Notes: generated by a model not told the origin, from the sequence alone. 64,000 nucleotides of DNA from Amycolatopsis rubida (GCF_900115345.1 NZ_FOWC01000014.1:1-64000), one strand, 5' to 3'. Positions 25,669 to 34,779 are shown, counted from the stretch's first letter. Made by a program: numbers and translations.

Positions 25669-26448
25669 TCAGACCGGCGGACGCTCGCCCCGGATCCCGG
25701 CCAGCAGCTCCGTCACCGCGGCCATGATCCGCTCCGTCGCCTCCTCCAGCACGTCCCTGGTCAGCTCGCGCTCGCGCAGGTCGCCGAGGTCCACCGGCTC
25801 GCCGGCGACGAACTCGATCTTCGGCCGCGGCAGGAAGCGCGGGAACCACGAGCCGGCGGGCAGCAGTTCGTGCGTGCCCCAATTCGCGACCGGAACCACC
25901 GGCACGCCGGTCTCCAGCGCGATGCGCGCCGCGCCGGTCTTGCCCTTCCCCGGCCAGCCGTCCGGGTTCGCGGAGAGCCCGGCCTCCGGGAAGATCGCGA
26001 CACATTCGCCTGCCCGCACCGCGGCGACGGCGTCGCGGTACGCGCCCGCGGCGGTCGGCGCGCCGCGGTGGACCGGGATGTGCTTGCCCGAACGCATCAC
26101 CGACTTGATCACCGGCGCGTTCCACAGGCTCGCCTTCGCCAGGTACCGCGGCACCCGGCCGGAGCCGAGGCAGAAGGCGGTGAGCGTCGTCGGGTCGGCA
26201 TTCGACAGGTGGTTGGAAGCCACCACGACCCCGCCCGATTCCGGGATGTTCCGCGCGCCGCGCACGCGGAACCTGCTCGTGAGGGCGAGCAGCTGCCACA
26301 CGACCTCGATCGCGAAGTGGTACCAGGCGCCCCGGCCGGAGCGGGCGAAGCGCCTGCCGTACCTCTGCATGCCGCGGAAGCCGAGCAGCTCCCCTTCGAG
26401 CGGGGTCCAGTGGTCCCGGGTCCGGGTGCGCAGCGCCATGAGCGTCAT
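25669..26448 (-). CDS. 1-acyl-sn-glycerol-3-phosphate acyltransferase (PlsC family)
   Basis: 259 residues. The HX4D motif appears as NHLSNADP, the substrate-binding block as FPEAGLS, and VPVVPVANWG is the fourth conserved block. It should acylate lysophosphatidic acid or a related lysolipid at the membrane; a hydrophobic stretch (FAIEVVWQLLALTS) may anchor it. The 227 bp between its end and lpdA hold nothing I recognise. An in-frame ATG at 26439 is an alternative start. Confidence 0.9.
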   Translation of the reverse strand: MTLMALRTRTRDHWTPLEGELLGFRGMQRYGRRFARSGRGAWYHFAIEVVWQLLALTSRFRVRGARNIPESGGVVVASNHLSNADPTTLTAFCLGSGRVPRYLAKASLWNAPVIKSVMRSGKHIPVHRGAPTAAGAYRDAVAAVRAGECVAIFPEAGLSANPDGWPGKGKTGAARIALETGVPVVPVANWGTHELLPAGSWFPRFLPRPKIEFVAGEPVDLGDLRERELTRDVLEEATERIMAAVTELLAGIRGERPPV

Positions 26449-26503
26449 TCGTAGCGGAAGACGCTCCGGTTGGGCGCCGCGCGACCTCAGGACGCGGCGG
26501 GAA

Positions 26504-27922
26504 TCACACCCGTTCGAGCACCACCACGGGGATCTCGCGGTCGGTCTTCTTCTGATAGTCGTTGTAGGCGGGCCACACCGCGGCGAGCTTGTCCCACAGC
26601 CGGGCGCGTTCCTCGCCGGTCGCGGTCCGGGCGCGCGCGGTGAACTTGTCCGCCCACACCTGCACGCCGACCTCGGGGTTCTCCTGCAAGTTCAGGTACC
26701 AGCCGGGGTGGTTCGGCGCGCCGCCCTTCGAGGCGACGATCACCGGGTTGCCGTTGTCCTCCTGGTAGATCAGGGCGAACTTGCGGTCCTGCCCGGTCTT
26801 GCGGCCCTTCGTGGTGAGCACCAGCGTCGGCACGCCCTCCTGCCAGTCGTGCCCGACCTGCCCGTCGGTCTCCTCGTAACGGCGAACGTGCTCGTCACCG
26901 AACAGCATGCGGATTTCCTTTCGTTCGACTTCCGCGCTCGACAGCCCGGACCTGTCCTCCCACCCTGCCGCGAACCGGTCGGTCGCGCTGATCAGCTCGT
27001 GCAGCGTGCCCGGTTCGTCGAAGGCGTGCCCGGCGTCGCCGATCATCTTCAGCTCGGCGCCCGGCAGCACCTGCGCGAGTTCCCAGGCGGTGGTGGCGGG
27101 AGTGACCGCGTCGTACCTGCCCTGCACCAGAACGCACGGGATGCCCGACAGCTTCCCGGCGCCGCGGATCAGCTGGTCCGGGGCGAGCCAGCCGCCGTGC
27201 CGGAAGTAGTGGTTCTCGATCCGCGCGATCGCGAGCGCGAACTCCGGCTCGGCGAACGCGGCCACCACCTCTTCCTGCGGGGTGAACTTCACCGTCTCGC
27301 CCTCCCACCGGCTCCAGGCGAGCGCGGCGGGCCCGTGCACCTTCGGGTCCGGGTGATTCAGCAGTTCGTGGTACACCTCCAGCAGGTCGCCGCCGCGGCG
27401 CGCGTACGGCACCGGCGCGAGGAAACGCGACCACGCCTCCGGGAACATGCACGCCGCGCCCCCGCCGAAGAGCCACTGCACTTCCTTGAGCCGGAGCGTC
27501 GCGACGCCGCGCAGGATCAGCTCGGTCACCCGCTCCGGATGGGTCTCGGCGTAGGCGAGCGCGAGCACGCTGCCCCACGAGCCGCCGAACAGCTGCCAGC
27601 GGTCGATGCCGCGATCCTCGCGCAGCTGCTCCATGTCGGACACCAGATGCCAGGTCGTGTTCACCGACAGGTCGACGTCCGGTTCGCTGCAGTGCGGCGT
27701 GCTCCGGCCGCAGCCGCGCTGGTCGAAGAGCACGATCCGGTAGCGCGCCGGGTCGAACAGCCGCCGGTGCCGCGCGGACGCGCCGCCCCCGGGACCGCCG
27801 TGCAGGAACGCGACCGGTTTGCCCTCGGGATTGCCGCATTCCTCCCAATACAGCGTGTTGCCGTCGCCGACCGGCAGCATCCCGTGGTCGTACGGATCGA
27901 GTTCCGGGTACAGACCGAGCAT
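26504..27922 (-). CDS. pip: Proline iminopeptidase fused in frame to an F420-type nitroreductase domain
   Basis: 472 residues without an internal stop. Residues 1 to about 318 are a complete proline iminopeptidase (family S33): HGGPGGG, DQRGCGRSTPH, nucleophile Ser115 in GGSWGS, catalytic His in GDAGHAF. Residues 339-472 are a complete Ddn-like (PF04075) domain beginning MLFGDEHVRRYEETDG, with the family's GRKTGQDRKFALIY and GGAPNHPGWYLNL motifs. The linker is about 20 residues. The internal ATG at 26908 has its own AAAGGAA site 5-6 nt upstream, so the second half may also be made separately. The symbol applies to the first half only. Confidence 0.85.
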   Translation of the reverse strand: MLGLYPELDPYDHGMLPVGDGNTLYWEECGNPEGKPVAFLHGGPGGGASARHRRLFDPARYRIVLFDQRGCGRSTPHCSEPDVDLSVNTTWHLVSDMEQLREDRGIDRWQLFGGSWGSVLALAYAETHPERVTELILRGVATLRLKEVQWLFGGGAACMFPEAWSRFLAPVPYARRGGDLLEVYHELLNHPDPKVHGPAALAWSRWEGETVKFTPQEEVVAAFAEPEFALAIARIENHYFRHGGWLAPDQLIRGAGKLSGIPCVLVQGRYDAVTPATTAWELAQVLPGAELKMIGDAGHAFDEPGTLHELISATDRFAAGWEDRSGLSSAEVERKEIRMLFGDEHVRRYEETDGQVGHDWQEGVPTLVLTTKGRKTGQDRKFALIYQEDNGNPVIVASKGGAPNHPGWYLNLQENPEVGVQVWADKFTARARTATGEERARLWDKLAAVWPAYNDYQKKTDREIPVVVLERV

Positions 27923-27961
27923 GCAGCCACTATGCCCGACCTCGGCCGGGTCCCGCTGGGG

Positions 27962-27974
27962 GTCCACTGTGGAC
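27962..27974. promoter_or_regulatory. GTCCACTGTGGAC palindrome upstream of the two-component system
   Basis: A 13-bp palindrome, GTCCA-CTG-TGGAC, lies 40 bp before the response-regulator GTG and within the divergent gap to the iminopeptidase gene. Related sites are at 43830-43842, 58285-58297 and 58359-58371. It may be a repressor site; no binding protein is identifiable. Confidence 0.4.
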
Positions 27975-28001
27975 GCGCGGACGGGGCCGGGCGGCTCCGG
28001 T

Positions 28002-28007
28002 TAGGCT
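28002..28007 (+). promoter_or_regulatory. -10 element for a leaderless response-regulator transcript
   Basis: TAGGCT matches TANNNT and ends 6 nt before the GTG at 28014, placing the predicted transcription start on the start codon. No ribosome site precedes the GTG. Confidence 0.45.
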
Positions 28008-28013
28008 TCCCGC

Positions 28014-28697
28014 GTGGCGAAGGTACTGGTGGTGGAGGACGACGCGGCGATCGGCAGCGTCCTCGACGCCGCGCTGCGCGGGCACGGCCACACAGTGCGA
28101 TGGTGCCGGGACGGCCGGAGCGCGCTGCGCGAGACCGCGGCCGATCTCGTGCTGCTGGACCTTGGCCTCCCGGACGTCGACGGCGTCGAGGTGTGCCGGC
28201 GGCTGCGTTCGGCCCTGCCGGGCGCGGTGCTGGTGATCCTCACCGCGCGGGCGGACGAGATGGACGTCGTGGTCGGGCTGGAGACCGGGGCCGACGACTA
28301 CCTCACCAAGCCCATCCGGCTGGCCGAACTGCTCGCCAGGGTGCGCGCGCACCTCCGCCGGGGCGCGCCCGCCGCGCCGTCGACGCCGGTCGTCCGGATC
28401 GGCGCGCTGGAGGTCGACATCGCGAGCAGGCGGGTCAGCCTCGGCGGCCGGGAGGTCGCGCTGCGGGCCCGGGAGTTCGACCTGCTCGCGCGGCTGGCCG
28501 TCCAGCCGGGGCAGGCGGTGAGCCGGGACACGCTGATGTGCGACGTGTGGGATTCGCACTGGCACGGCTCCACCAAAACGCTCGACGTGCACATCGCCGC
28601 GCTGCGCCGCAAGCTGGCCTCGGCCGCCGAGCCGCCGCACGAGGCGCCGAGGATCGCCACCCTGCGCGGGCACGGATACCGGCTAGAGGGGGACTGA
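28014..28697 (+). CDS. OmpR-family response regulator
   Basis: 227 residues. Receiver domain with VVEDD acidic pocket, phospho-acceptor Asp49 in LLDLGLPD, Thr/Ala switch ILTARAD and Lys in YLTKPI. The C-terminal winged helix (LRAREFDLLARLAVQPGQAVSRDTL region) binds DNA. It precedes its sensor kinase by 5 bp, forming a standard two-gene operon. The stimulus is unknown. Confidence 0.94.
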   Translation: MAKVLVVEDDAAIGSVLDAALRGHGHTVRWCRDGRSALRETAADLVLLDLGLPDVDGVEVCRRLRSALPGAVLVILTARADEMDVVVGLETGADDYLTKPIRLAELLARVRAHLRRGAPAAPSTPVVRIGALEVDIASRRVSLGGREVALRAREFDLLARLAVQPGQAVSRDTLMCDVWDSHWHGSTKTLDVHIAALRRKLASAAEPPHEAPRIATLRGHGYRLEGD

Positions 28698-28702
28698 ACG
28701 GG

Positions 28703-29968
28703 GTGCGCCGCCGGATCGTGACACTCACCGTCCTCGCGGCAGTCCTGGCCACGAGCCTGTTCGGGCTGCCGCTCGCTGTCGGAACGCTGTGGTACTTCCG
28801 CACGCACACCACGTCCGAGCTGGAGCGGGCCGCCGACGGTGCTGCCGTCGTGGTCTCCGACGCGCTCGCGGACGGCCAGCCGTTCGAGGTCCCGGACAAC
28901 GACAATGGAGCCGAGGTCGGCGTCTACGACCCGGCGGGCCGCCTTCTCGCCGGAGAAGGTCCGCCCACCGCGGACGACGTGGTGCGCGGAGTCGCCGTGA
29001 CCCGCAGCGACATGCTGAACCACAAAGTCGGCGACGAGGACGTGCTGGCCGTCCCGGTGCTGACCGGCGCCCGCCTCACCGGCATCGTGCGCGCGGCCCT
29101 CCCCCGGTCCGCGCTGACCCGCCACGTCGGCATCACCTGGCTGGCGATGGGCGGGTGCGCGATCGGCGCGGTGCTCGCGAGCTGGCTGGTGGCACGCCGG
29201 ATCGCCGCCCGGCTGACCCGTCCGCTGGAAGACCTGGCCGGCACCGCGACCCGGCTCGGCGAAGGCGACTTCTCCGCCCGGTCCCGGCGCTCGGCGATCC
29301 CGGAAATCGACCGCGTCGGCGCTGCCCTGGACGTCACCGCGACCCGCATCGGCGAAACCTTGGAACGGGAACGCGCCTTTTCCGCCGAGGCCTCGCACCA
29401 GCTCCGCACCCCGCTGGCCGGACTGCGCCTGCACCTGGAATCCGCCTTGGAAACCCCCGGCCGCGACCCCTACGCGGCTGTGCGCGCCGGAATCACCGCC
29501 GCCGACCGGCTGGAACGGACCGTCGAAGACCTGCTCGCGCTCTCCCGGGAACGCCGCGCCTCTCGCGACGAACTGGACCTGGCCGCCCTCCTGGCGGAAT
29601 TGACCGACGTCACGCTGCCCGGCCACCGCGAACTGCGCCTGGAGATCACCGACCCGCCGCCAGTACGCGCGTCGGCCCCCGCGGTCCGGCAAGTGCTGGC
29701 TGTCCTGCTGGACAACGCGGTGAACCACGGCGAAGGCACCATCACCGTCCGAGCTCGCGACGCCGGCGGCGCACTGGCCGTGGACGTCGTCGACGAAGGC
29801 CCGGACCTTGGCGAACGCGACCCGTTCTCCGACCACACCCCCGACGGCCACGGCATCGGCCTCCGCCTGGCAAGAAGCCTGGCCGAAGCCGAGGGCGGCC
29901 GGCTGCGCCTGTCGCGGCCCGATCCGCCGACGTTCACGTTGCTGCTTCCGGAAGCACCTGCCTCCTGA
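28703..29968 (+). CDS. Sensor histidine kinase
   Basis: 421 residues from the GTG at 28703. Transmembrane helix 1 at about 8-30, an extracytoplasmic region of about 100 residues, helix 2 (ITWLAMGGCAIGAVLASWLV), then HAMP and HisKA with His232 in EASHQLRTPLAGL. The ATPase domain has the N-box LLDNAVNHGEG, a G1 box read as VVDEGPDLG, and HGIGLRLARSLAEAEGG. G1 has DEGP rather than DxGxG, a mild departure common in small actinobacterial kinases. It partners the upstream regulator. Confidence 0.92.
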   Translation: MRRRIVTLTVLAAVLATSLFGLPLAVGTLWYFRTHTTSELERAADGAAVVVSDALADGQPFEVPDNDNGAEVGVYDPAGRLLAGEGPPTADDVVRGVAVTRSDMLNHKVGDEDVLAVPVLTGARLTGIVRAALPRSALTRHVGITWLAMGGCAIGAVLASWLVARRIAARLTRPLEDLAGTATRLGEGDFSARSRRSAIPEIDRVGAALDVTATRIGETLERERAFSAEASHQLRTPLAGLRLHLESALETPGRDPYAAVRAGITAADRLERTVEDLLALSRERRASRDELDLAALLAELTDVTLPGHRELRLEITDPPPVRASAPAVRQVLAVLLDNAVNHGEGTITVRARDAGGALAVDVVDEGPDLGERDPFSDHTPDGHGIGLRLARSLAEAEGGRLRLSRPDPPTFTLLLPEAPAS

Positions 29969-29978
29969 ACCCCCCTCG

Positions 29979-30019
29979 GGTGCGCGGGCACACACCCCCC
30001 TCGGGTGTGCCCGCGCACC
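29979..30019 (+). terminator. Perfect 15-bp stem-loop after the two-component operon
   Basis: GGTGCGCGGGCACAC at 29979-29993 is exactly complementary to 30005-30019, with an 11-nt loop. It begins 10 bp after the kinase stop and probably terminates the operon. Confidence 0.75.
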
Positions 30020-30866
30020 GCCGACCTGCCCGGCAGGCGACCGGCACAGCTGCCCTCCGCGCCGCCAAGATCCCCCCGCCGCGGACGAGGGGACACTGCG
30101 CCGCTCTCCTGGCTCACCGCCCGGCAACCTCCCGCGCCACAGCCACCGCACCTGACCGCGATTCCTCCCCGGCCCGCCTCCGCGGCCAATCCCGGTCACC
30201 CGCAAGCGTCTCGCCCGGCACCCTCGGCTCCTCCGCCCGCCCCCGCCCGCAGCCGCCGCGACGGGCACGACTCCACCTTTCCTCCGGCCCCGCCCAACAC
30301 CCCGGCTCCTCCATCCGCCCCGCCCGCAACCGCCGCGACGGGCACCACCCCGCCATTCCTCCGGCCCCGCCCAGCACCCCGGCTCCTCCGCCCACCCAGC
30401 CCGCAACCGCCGCAACAGGCACCACCCCACCATTCCTCCGGCCCCGCCCAACACCCCGGCTCCTCCGCCCACCCAGCCCGCAACCGCCGCAACAGGCACC
30501 ACCCCGCCATTCATCCAGCCCCGCCCAACACCCGCCCAGCTCGCAGCCGCCGCGACGGGCACCCGGCCTGCCCGGCGTCCGGCCAGGCCGGGTGCTCACC
30601 GCCCACCTACCTCGCCCTGACCTGCGCGAGCAAACCCGCCAGCACGAGTCCCCCACCCCGATCACTTAGAGTCAGAAACGGCCCGCAGGCCCACCCGCCG
30701 CAGGCGGCAACCCCGCAGAAACCAACCCCGAGAGCACAATGAATCACGCGTCACCGCCAGCAATCCACAACACATCTCGGTTTTCGGGGCAGTTTTCGAT
30801 CGATACCGTGGCTCGAAGTCGGCCTGAGCGCAACCGGCGTCACCATCAATCGCTAGGAGCCGCCCG
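30020..30866. other. Gene-free, cytosine-biased stretch
   Basis: About 850 bp with strong strand asymmetry: the plus strand is mostly C with little G. All six frames give low-complexity Pro/Arg/Ala or Gly/Trp-rich translations with no family content. It contains the 77-bp tandem repeat described separately. The last 100 bp should carry the promoter of the permease operon, with AGGAG at about 30855-30859 as its ribosome site. Confidence 0.6.
30250..30563. repeat. 77-bp tandem repeat, four copies plus a partial
   Basis: The marker CA[AG]CCGCCGC[GA]AC[GA]GGCAC begins at 30250, 30327, 30404, 30481 and 30544. The first four are spaced exactly 77 bp; the last unit is shortened to 63. Units include CCTCCGGCCCCGCCCA and CACCCCGGCTCCTCC segments. 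Because 77 is not a multiple of 3, the reading frame shifts between units, so this is not a protein repeat. Function unknown. Confidence 0.85.
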
Positions 30867-32297
30867 GTGAGCACCACCTCCAGTTCCGCGCGCGGGAGGC
30901 TCGGCACGGCCGTGCTGCGCCGCAAACCGGTCACCGATCTGGTGGCCGAGGCGGACCACGGTCCGCTCAAGCGGTCGCTCGGGCTCAGCCAGCTGACCAT
31001 GCTCAGCATCGGGGCCACCCTGGGCAGCGGGATCTTCGTGGTGCTCGGCGAGGCGGTCCCGGTGGCCGGGCCAGCTGTCGTGGTTTCGTTCGTGCTGGCC
31101 GGGATCACCGCGTTGTTCTCGGCGCTTTCTTACGCCGAACTGGCGGGCATGATCCCGCTCTCCGGCTCCTCGTACTCCTACGCGTACGCGACGCTCGGCG
31201 AGCTGGTCGCCTGGGTGTGCGGCTGGTGCTTGGTGCTGGAGTACGGCGTCTCCGTCGCGTCAGTCGCGGTCGGGTGGGGGCAGTACGTCAACGAACTGCT
31301 GCACCTGGCGTTCGGCGTCACGTTGCCAGAAGCGCTCAGCGGACCTCCGGGCGACGGCGGGCTGGTCAACATTCCGGCCATTGTCGTGGTGCTGCTGGCG
31401 ATGGTGCTGTTGCTGGCCGGCGCGAAGGAAAGCGCGCGGGCCAACGCGATCATGGTCGTGGTGAAGATCGGCACGCTGATCCTGTTCTGCGCCATCGCGT
31501 TCACCGCGGTCCGGGCGCAGAACTTCACCCCGTTCCTGCCGCTCGGGATGGCCGGAGTCAGCGCGGGCGGAGCGAAGTTGTTCTTCTCCTACATCGGGTT
31601 CGACGCCGCGTCCACCGCCGGCGAGGAGGCGCGCGACCCGCAGCGCGACCTGCCGCGCGCGATTCTGCTGTCGCTCGGCATCGTGACCGTTCTCTACTGC
31701 CTCGTCGCGTTCGCGGCGATCGGTGCGCTGCCCTGGCAGCAGTTCGGCGACAAGCAAGCCGCGCTGTCGCACGTGCTCGCCACGATCTCGAACAACCCGC
31801 TCTGGGCGATCCTGCTCGCGATCGGCGCGATCGTGGCGACCTCCAGCGTTGTGCTGACCGTCCTTTACGGACAGACGCGGATCCTCTTCGCCATGTCCCG
31901 CGACGGGCTCGTGCCGAAGTCGCTGTCCACCGTCCACGCGAAAACCGGCGTGCCGCGCACCAACACCTTCACGGTGTCCGGGTTCGTCGCGCTGCTCTCC
32001 GCGTTCATCCCGCTCGGCAAGCTCGCCGACGCCACCAGCATCGGGACGCTGTTCGCGTTCGGGCTGGTCAACGTCGCCGTGCTGCTCCTGCGCAAACGCC
32101 GCCCCGAGGCGCAGCGCACCTTCCGGGTGCCGTTCGCGCCGGTCACGCCGATCCTCGGGCTGGCCTGCTGCGCGTACATGATGTTCAGCCTCGACGGGGC
32201 GACCTGGGTCGTGTTCGGCGCGTGGATGCTGGTCGGGCTCGTCATCTACTTCGGCTACAGCGTCCGTCGTTCGCGGCTCGCGGAGGTCGTCCGATGA
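30867..32297 (+). CDS. APC-superfamily amino acid permease
   Basis: 476 residues with about 12 transmembrane segments. The first is the family signature LSIGATLGSGIFVVLGEAV, and SYIGFDAASTAGEEARDPQRDLPRA is the conserved loop of CAT-type cationic amino acid transporters. GTG start with AGGAG upstream. It overlaps the amidase start by ATGA, and with the lysine monooxygenase forms a three-gene unit. Lysine import is the most likely role, inferred from context. Confidence 0.9.
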   Translation: MSTTSSSARGRLGTAVLRRKPVTDLVAEADHGPLKRSLGLSQLTMLSIGATLGSGIFVVLGEAVPVAGPAVVVSFVLAGITALFSALSYAELAGMIPLSGSSYSYAYATLGELVAWVCGWCLVLEYGVSVASVAVGWGQYVNELLHLAFGVTLPEALSGPPGDGGLVNIPAIVVVLLAMVLLLAGAKESARANAIMVVVKIGTLILFCAIAFTAVRAQNFTPFLPLGMAGVSAGGAKLFFSYIGFDAASTAGEEARDPQRDLPRAILLSLGIVTVLYCLVAFAAIGALPWQQFGDKQAALSHVLATISNNPLWAILLAIGAIVATSSVVLTVLYGQTRILFAMSRDGLVPKSLSTVHAKTGVPRTNTFTVSGFVALLSAFIPLGKLADATSIGTLFAFGLVNVAVLLLRKRRPEAQRTFRVPFAPVTPILGLACCAYMMFSLDGATWVVFGAWMLVGLVIYFGYSVRRSRLAEVVR

Positions 32298-33070
32298 TCG
32301 TCGCCGTTCACCAAGGTCCGTTCGACCGGCTGCCCGAAGCGATGGCCGCCGCCGCGGAGCGCGGTGCCGAGCTGATCGTGACCGCCGAGATGGGCACGAC
32401 CGGTTACCACATCGGCGCGAAAGCCGTCGCGGAGCTGGCTGAACCGGCGGATGGGCCACGGGCGGCCGAGATAGGCGCGCTGGCCGCCAAGCACAAGCTC
32501 GCGGTGGTCTACGGCTATCCCGAGCGCGACGGCGAAGCCGTGTACAACTCGGCTCAATTGCTGTCCGCGCAAGGGGAACGGCTCGCGAACTATCGCAAGA
32601 CGCATCTGTTCGGCGACCTCGACCGCGACCAGTTCTCGCCCGGCGACGATCCGGTGGTGCAAGCCGACTTCAAGGGTCTCCGCACCGGTCTGCTGATCTG
32701 TTACGACGTCGAGTTCCCCGAATTGGTCCGTGCGCACGCGCTCGCGGGCACGGACCTGCTGCTCGTGCCCACAGCGTTGATGCGGCCGTACGAGCGCATC
32801 GCCGACCTGCTCGTTCCGGTTCGTGCCCACGAAAACCAGCTGTACGTCGTGTACGCGAACCGCTGCGACACCGAAGGCGAGCTGACCTACTGCGGACGCT
32901 CGACAGTCGCGTCGCCGGACGAAGTCGTCGCGAAGGCCGGGCCGGACGAAGAGCTGCTGTTCGCCGAACTCGACCCCGCTGTGCTCGCCCAGGCGCGAGC
33001 CGAAACCCCCTACCTGGCCGACCGACGGCCGTCGCTGTACCGCTCTCTCACCGAAGGACCCCGGGCATGA
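32294..33070 (+). CDS. davA: Carbon-nitrogen hydrolase, 5-aminopentanamidase (DavA-like)
   Basis: 258 residues of the nitrilase superfamily. Catalytic triad Glu32 (VTAEMGTTGY), Lys102 (NYRKTHLFG) and Cys136 (LLICYDVEFPE). The N-terminal pattern resembles Pseudomonas DavA, which hydrolyses 5-aminovaleramide to 5-aminovalerate. The identification rests on that and on translational coupling (4-bp overlaps) to the permease before and the lysine-2-monooxygenase-like gene after. The symbol is by homology and context. Confidence 0.82.
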   Translation: MIVAVHQGPFDRLPEAMAAAAERGAELIVTAEMGTTGYHIGAKAVAELAEPADGPRAAEIGALAAKHKLAVVYGYPERDGEAVYNSAQLLSAQGERLANYRKTHLFGDLDRDQFSPGDDPVVQADFKGLRTGLLICYDVEFPELVRAHALAGTDLLLVPTALMRPYERIADLLVPVRAHENQLYVVYANRCDTEGELTYCGRSTVASPDEVVAKAGPDEELLFAELDPAVLAQARAETPYLADRRPSLYRSLTEGPRA

Positions 33071-34761
33071 CCTCCGCAGTTCCCGCCGCGATCCACGCCG
33101 AGGAACCCGCCGGCCAGCCGATCACCATGTTCGGCCCCGATTTCCCGTTCGCCTACGACGACTACCTCGCGCATCCGGCCGGACTCGGCAGCGTGCCGGA
33201 GCAGGCGCACGGCACCGAGGTCGCGGTGATCGGCGGCGGACTCTCCGGCATCGTGGCCGCCTACGAGCTGATGAAGCTCGGGCTGCGGCCGGTCGTGTAC
33301 GAGATCGACCGCATCGGCGGGCGGCTGCGCACGCACCGCTTCCCCGGACTGCCCGACGACGTGGTCGCCGAGATGGGCGCGATGCGGTTCCCGCCGTCGT
33401 CGACGTCGCTGTTCCACTACATCGCCAAGGCCGGGCTGGAAACCACTCCGTTCCCGAACCCGCTTTCGCCCGCCACGCCGAGTACGGTCGTCGATCTCAA
33501 GGGTCGCAGCCATTACGCGCGTACGCCCGAAGATCTGCCCGGCGTGTACGGCGAAGTGGCGCAGGCGTGGCAGCGCACGCTCGATGAGCACGCTTCGTTC
33601 GCCGAGATGCAGACCGCGATCCGCAATCGCGACGTCGCGACGGTCAAAAAGATCTGGAACGAGCTGGTGCCCCGGCTCGACAACCAGACCTTCTACGGAT
33701 TCCTGTGCGATTCCCCGGCGTTTTCCTCGTTTCAGCATCGAGAGATCTTCGGTCAGGTCGGATTCGGCACTGGCGGCTGGGACACCGACTTCCCGAACTC
33801 GATTCTCGAAATCCTCCGGGTGGTCTATACCGGCGCGGACGACGAGCACCGCAGCATCGTCGGCGGCAGCGGGCAGCTTCCGAAACGGCTGTGGGAGCAC
33901 GTCCCGGAGAAGCTCGCGCACTGGCCGTCCGGCACGAATCTGGCTTCCCTGCACGAAAACGGCGTGCCGCGGCCGGGGGTCACGCGGCTGCACCGCACCG
34001 CGCCGAACAACATCACCGTCACCGACGCCTCCGGCCATATCCGCACGTTCGGCGCCGCGGTGTTCACCGCGCAGAGCTGGATGCTGCTGTCGAAGATCGA
34101 ATGCGACGAGGCGCTCTTCCCGATCGACCACTGGACGGCCATCGAGCGCACCCACTACATGGCCTCCTCCAAGGTGTTCGTGCCGGTCGACCGCCCGTTC
34201 TGGCTCGATGCCGACCCGGCCACCGGCCGCGACACGATGAGCATGACGCTGACCGACCGGATGCCGCGCGGCACCTACCTGCTCGGCGACGACCCGGACC
34301 GGCCCGCGGTGATCTGCCTGTCCTACACGTGGGCCGACGATTCGCTGAAGTGGCTTCCGCTTTCGGTGTCCGACCGCGTCGAGGTGATGCTGCAGTCCCT
34401 GCGCGAGATCTACCCCGTGCTCGACGTGCGGCGGCACATCGTGGGCGACCCGGTGACGGTGTCGTGGGAGGCCGAACCGCATTTCATGGGCGCGTTCAAG
34501 GCGAACCTGCCCGGGCATTACCGGTACCAGCACCGGCTTTTCACCCACTTCGTGCAGGATTCACTGCCCGAGCGCTACCGCGGTTTGTTCCTCGCGGGCG
34601 ACGACATTTCGTGGACCGCGGGCTGGGCCGAGGGCGCGGTGCAGACCGCGCTCAACGCGGTGTGGGGCGTGCAGCGGCACTTCGGCGGCGCGAGCGATCC
34701 GGCGAATCCCGGTCCTGGCGACCGTTTCGCGGACCTCGCGCCGATCGCGCTTCCGGACTGA
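33067..34761 (+). CDS. davB: L-lysine 2-monooxygenase-like flavoprotein (DavB-like)
   Basis: 564 residues, matching the about 560 of Pseudomonas DavB. The N-terminal motif ITMFGPDFPFAYDDYLAHPAG precedes a flavin amine-oxidase Rossmann motif GGGLSGIVAAYELMKLGL; GQVGFGTGGWDTDFPNS and LFLAGDDISWTAGWAEGAVQ are strongly DavB-like. The enzyme would convert lysine with O2 to 5-aminovaleramide and CO2. Phenylalanine and tryptophan monooxygenases are related alternatives. The next steps, a transaminase and semialdehyde dehydrogenase to glutarate, are not encoded here. Confidence 0.85.
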   Translation: MTSAVPAAIHAEEPAGQPITMFGPDFPFAYDDYLAHPAGLGSVPEQAHGTEVAVIGGGLSGIVAAYELMKLGLRPVVYEIDRIGGRLRTHRFPGLPDDVVAEMGAMRFPPSSTSLFHYIAKAGLETTPFPNPLSPATPSTVVDLKGRSHYARTPEDLPGVYGEVAQAWQRTLDEHASFAEMQTAIRNRDVATVKKIWNELVPRLDNQTFYGFLCDSPAFSSFQHREIFGQVGFGTGGWDTDFPNSILEILRVVYTGADDEHRSIVGGSGQLPKRLWEHVPEKLAHWPSGTNLASLHENGVPRPGVTRLHRTAPNNITVTDASGHIRTFGAAVFTAQSWMLLSKIECDEALFPIDHWTAIERTHYMASSKVFVPVDRPFWLDADPATGRDTMSMTLTDRMPRGTYLLGDDPDRPAVICLSYTWADDSLKWLPLSVSDRVEVMLQSLREIYPVLDVRRHIVGDPVTVSWEAEPHFMGAFKANLPGHYRYQHRLFTHFVQDSLPERYRGLFLAGDDISWTAGWAEGAVQTALNAVWGVQRHFGGASDPANPGPGDRFADLAPIALPD

Positions 34762-34779
34762 CCAAAAGACGTCAACCCA

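Noticed and set aside
24056..26299. Minus-strand open frame extending lpd upstream through plsC
   Set aside because: The extension has no conserved sequence and overlaps the PlsC gene. MSADYDVVVLG at 25441 is the canonical start.
23822..28013. Very long plus-strand open frame running into the sensor kinase
   Set aside because: It is antisense to lpd, plsC and the iminopeptidase gene, which have full family motifs. The translation before 28703 is arginine/alanine-rich with no domain; only the kinase end is real.
28014..29968. Part of a biosynthetic or resistance cluster around the two-component system
   Set aside because: Flanking genes are unrelated housekeeping-type functions and give no cluster signal.
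30114..30665. Gly/Trp-rich open frames with repeated AGWAEEPGCWAGPEEW-like units
   Set aside because: The underlying 77-bp DNA repeat is not a multiple of three, so units shift frame. Base composition explains the open frames, and there is no start site or family.
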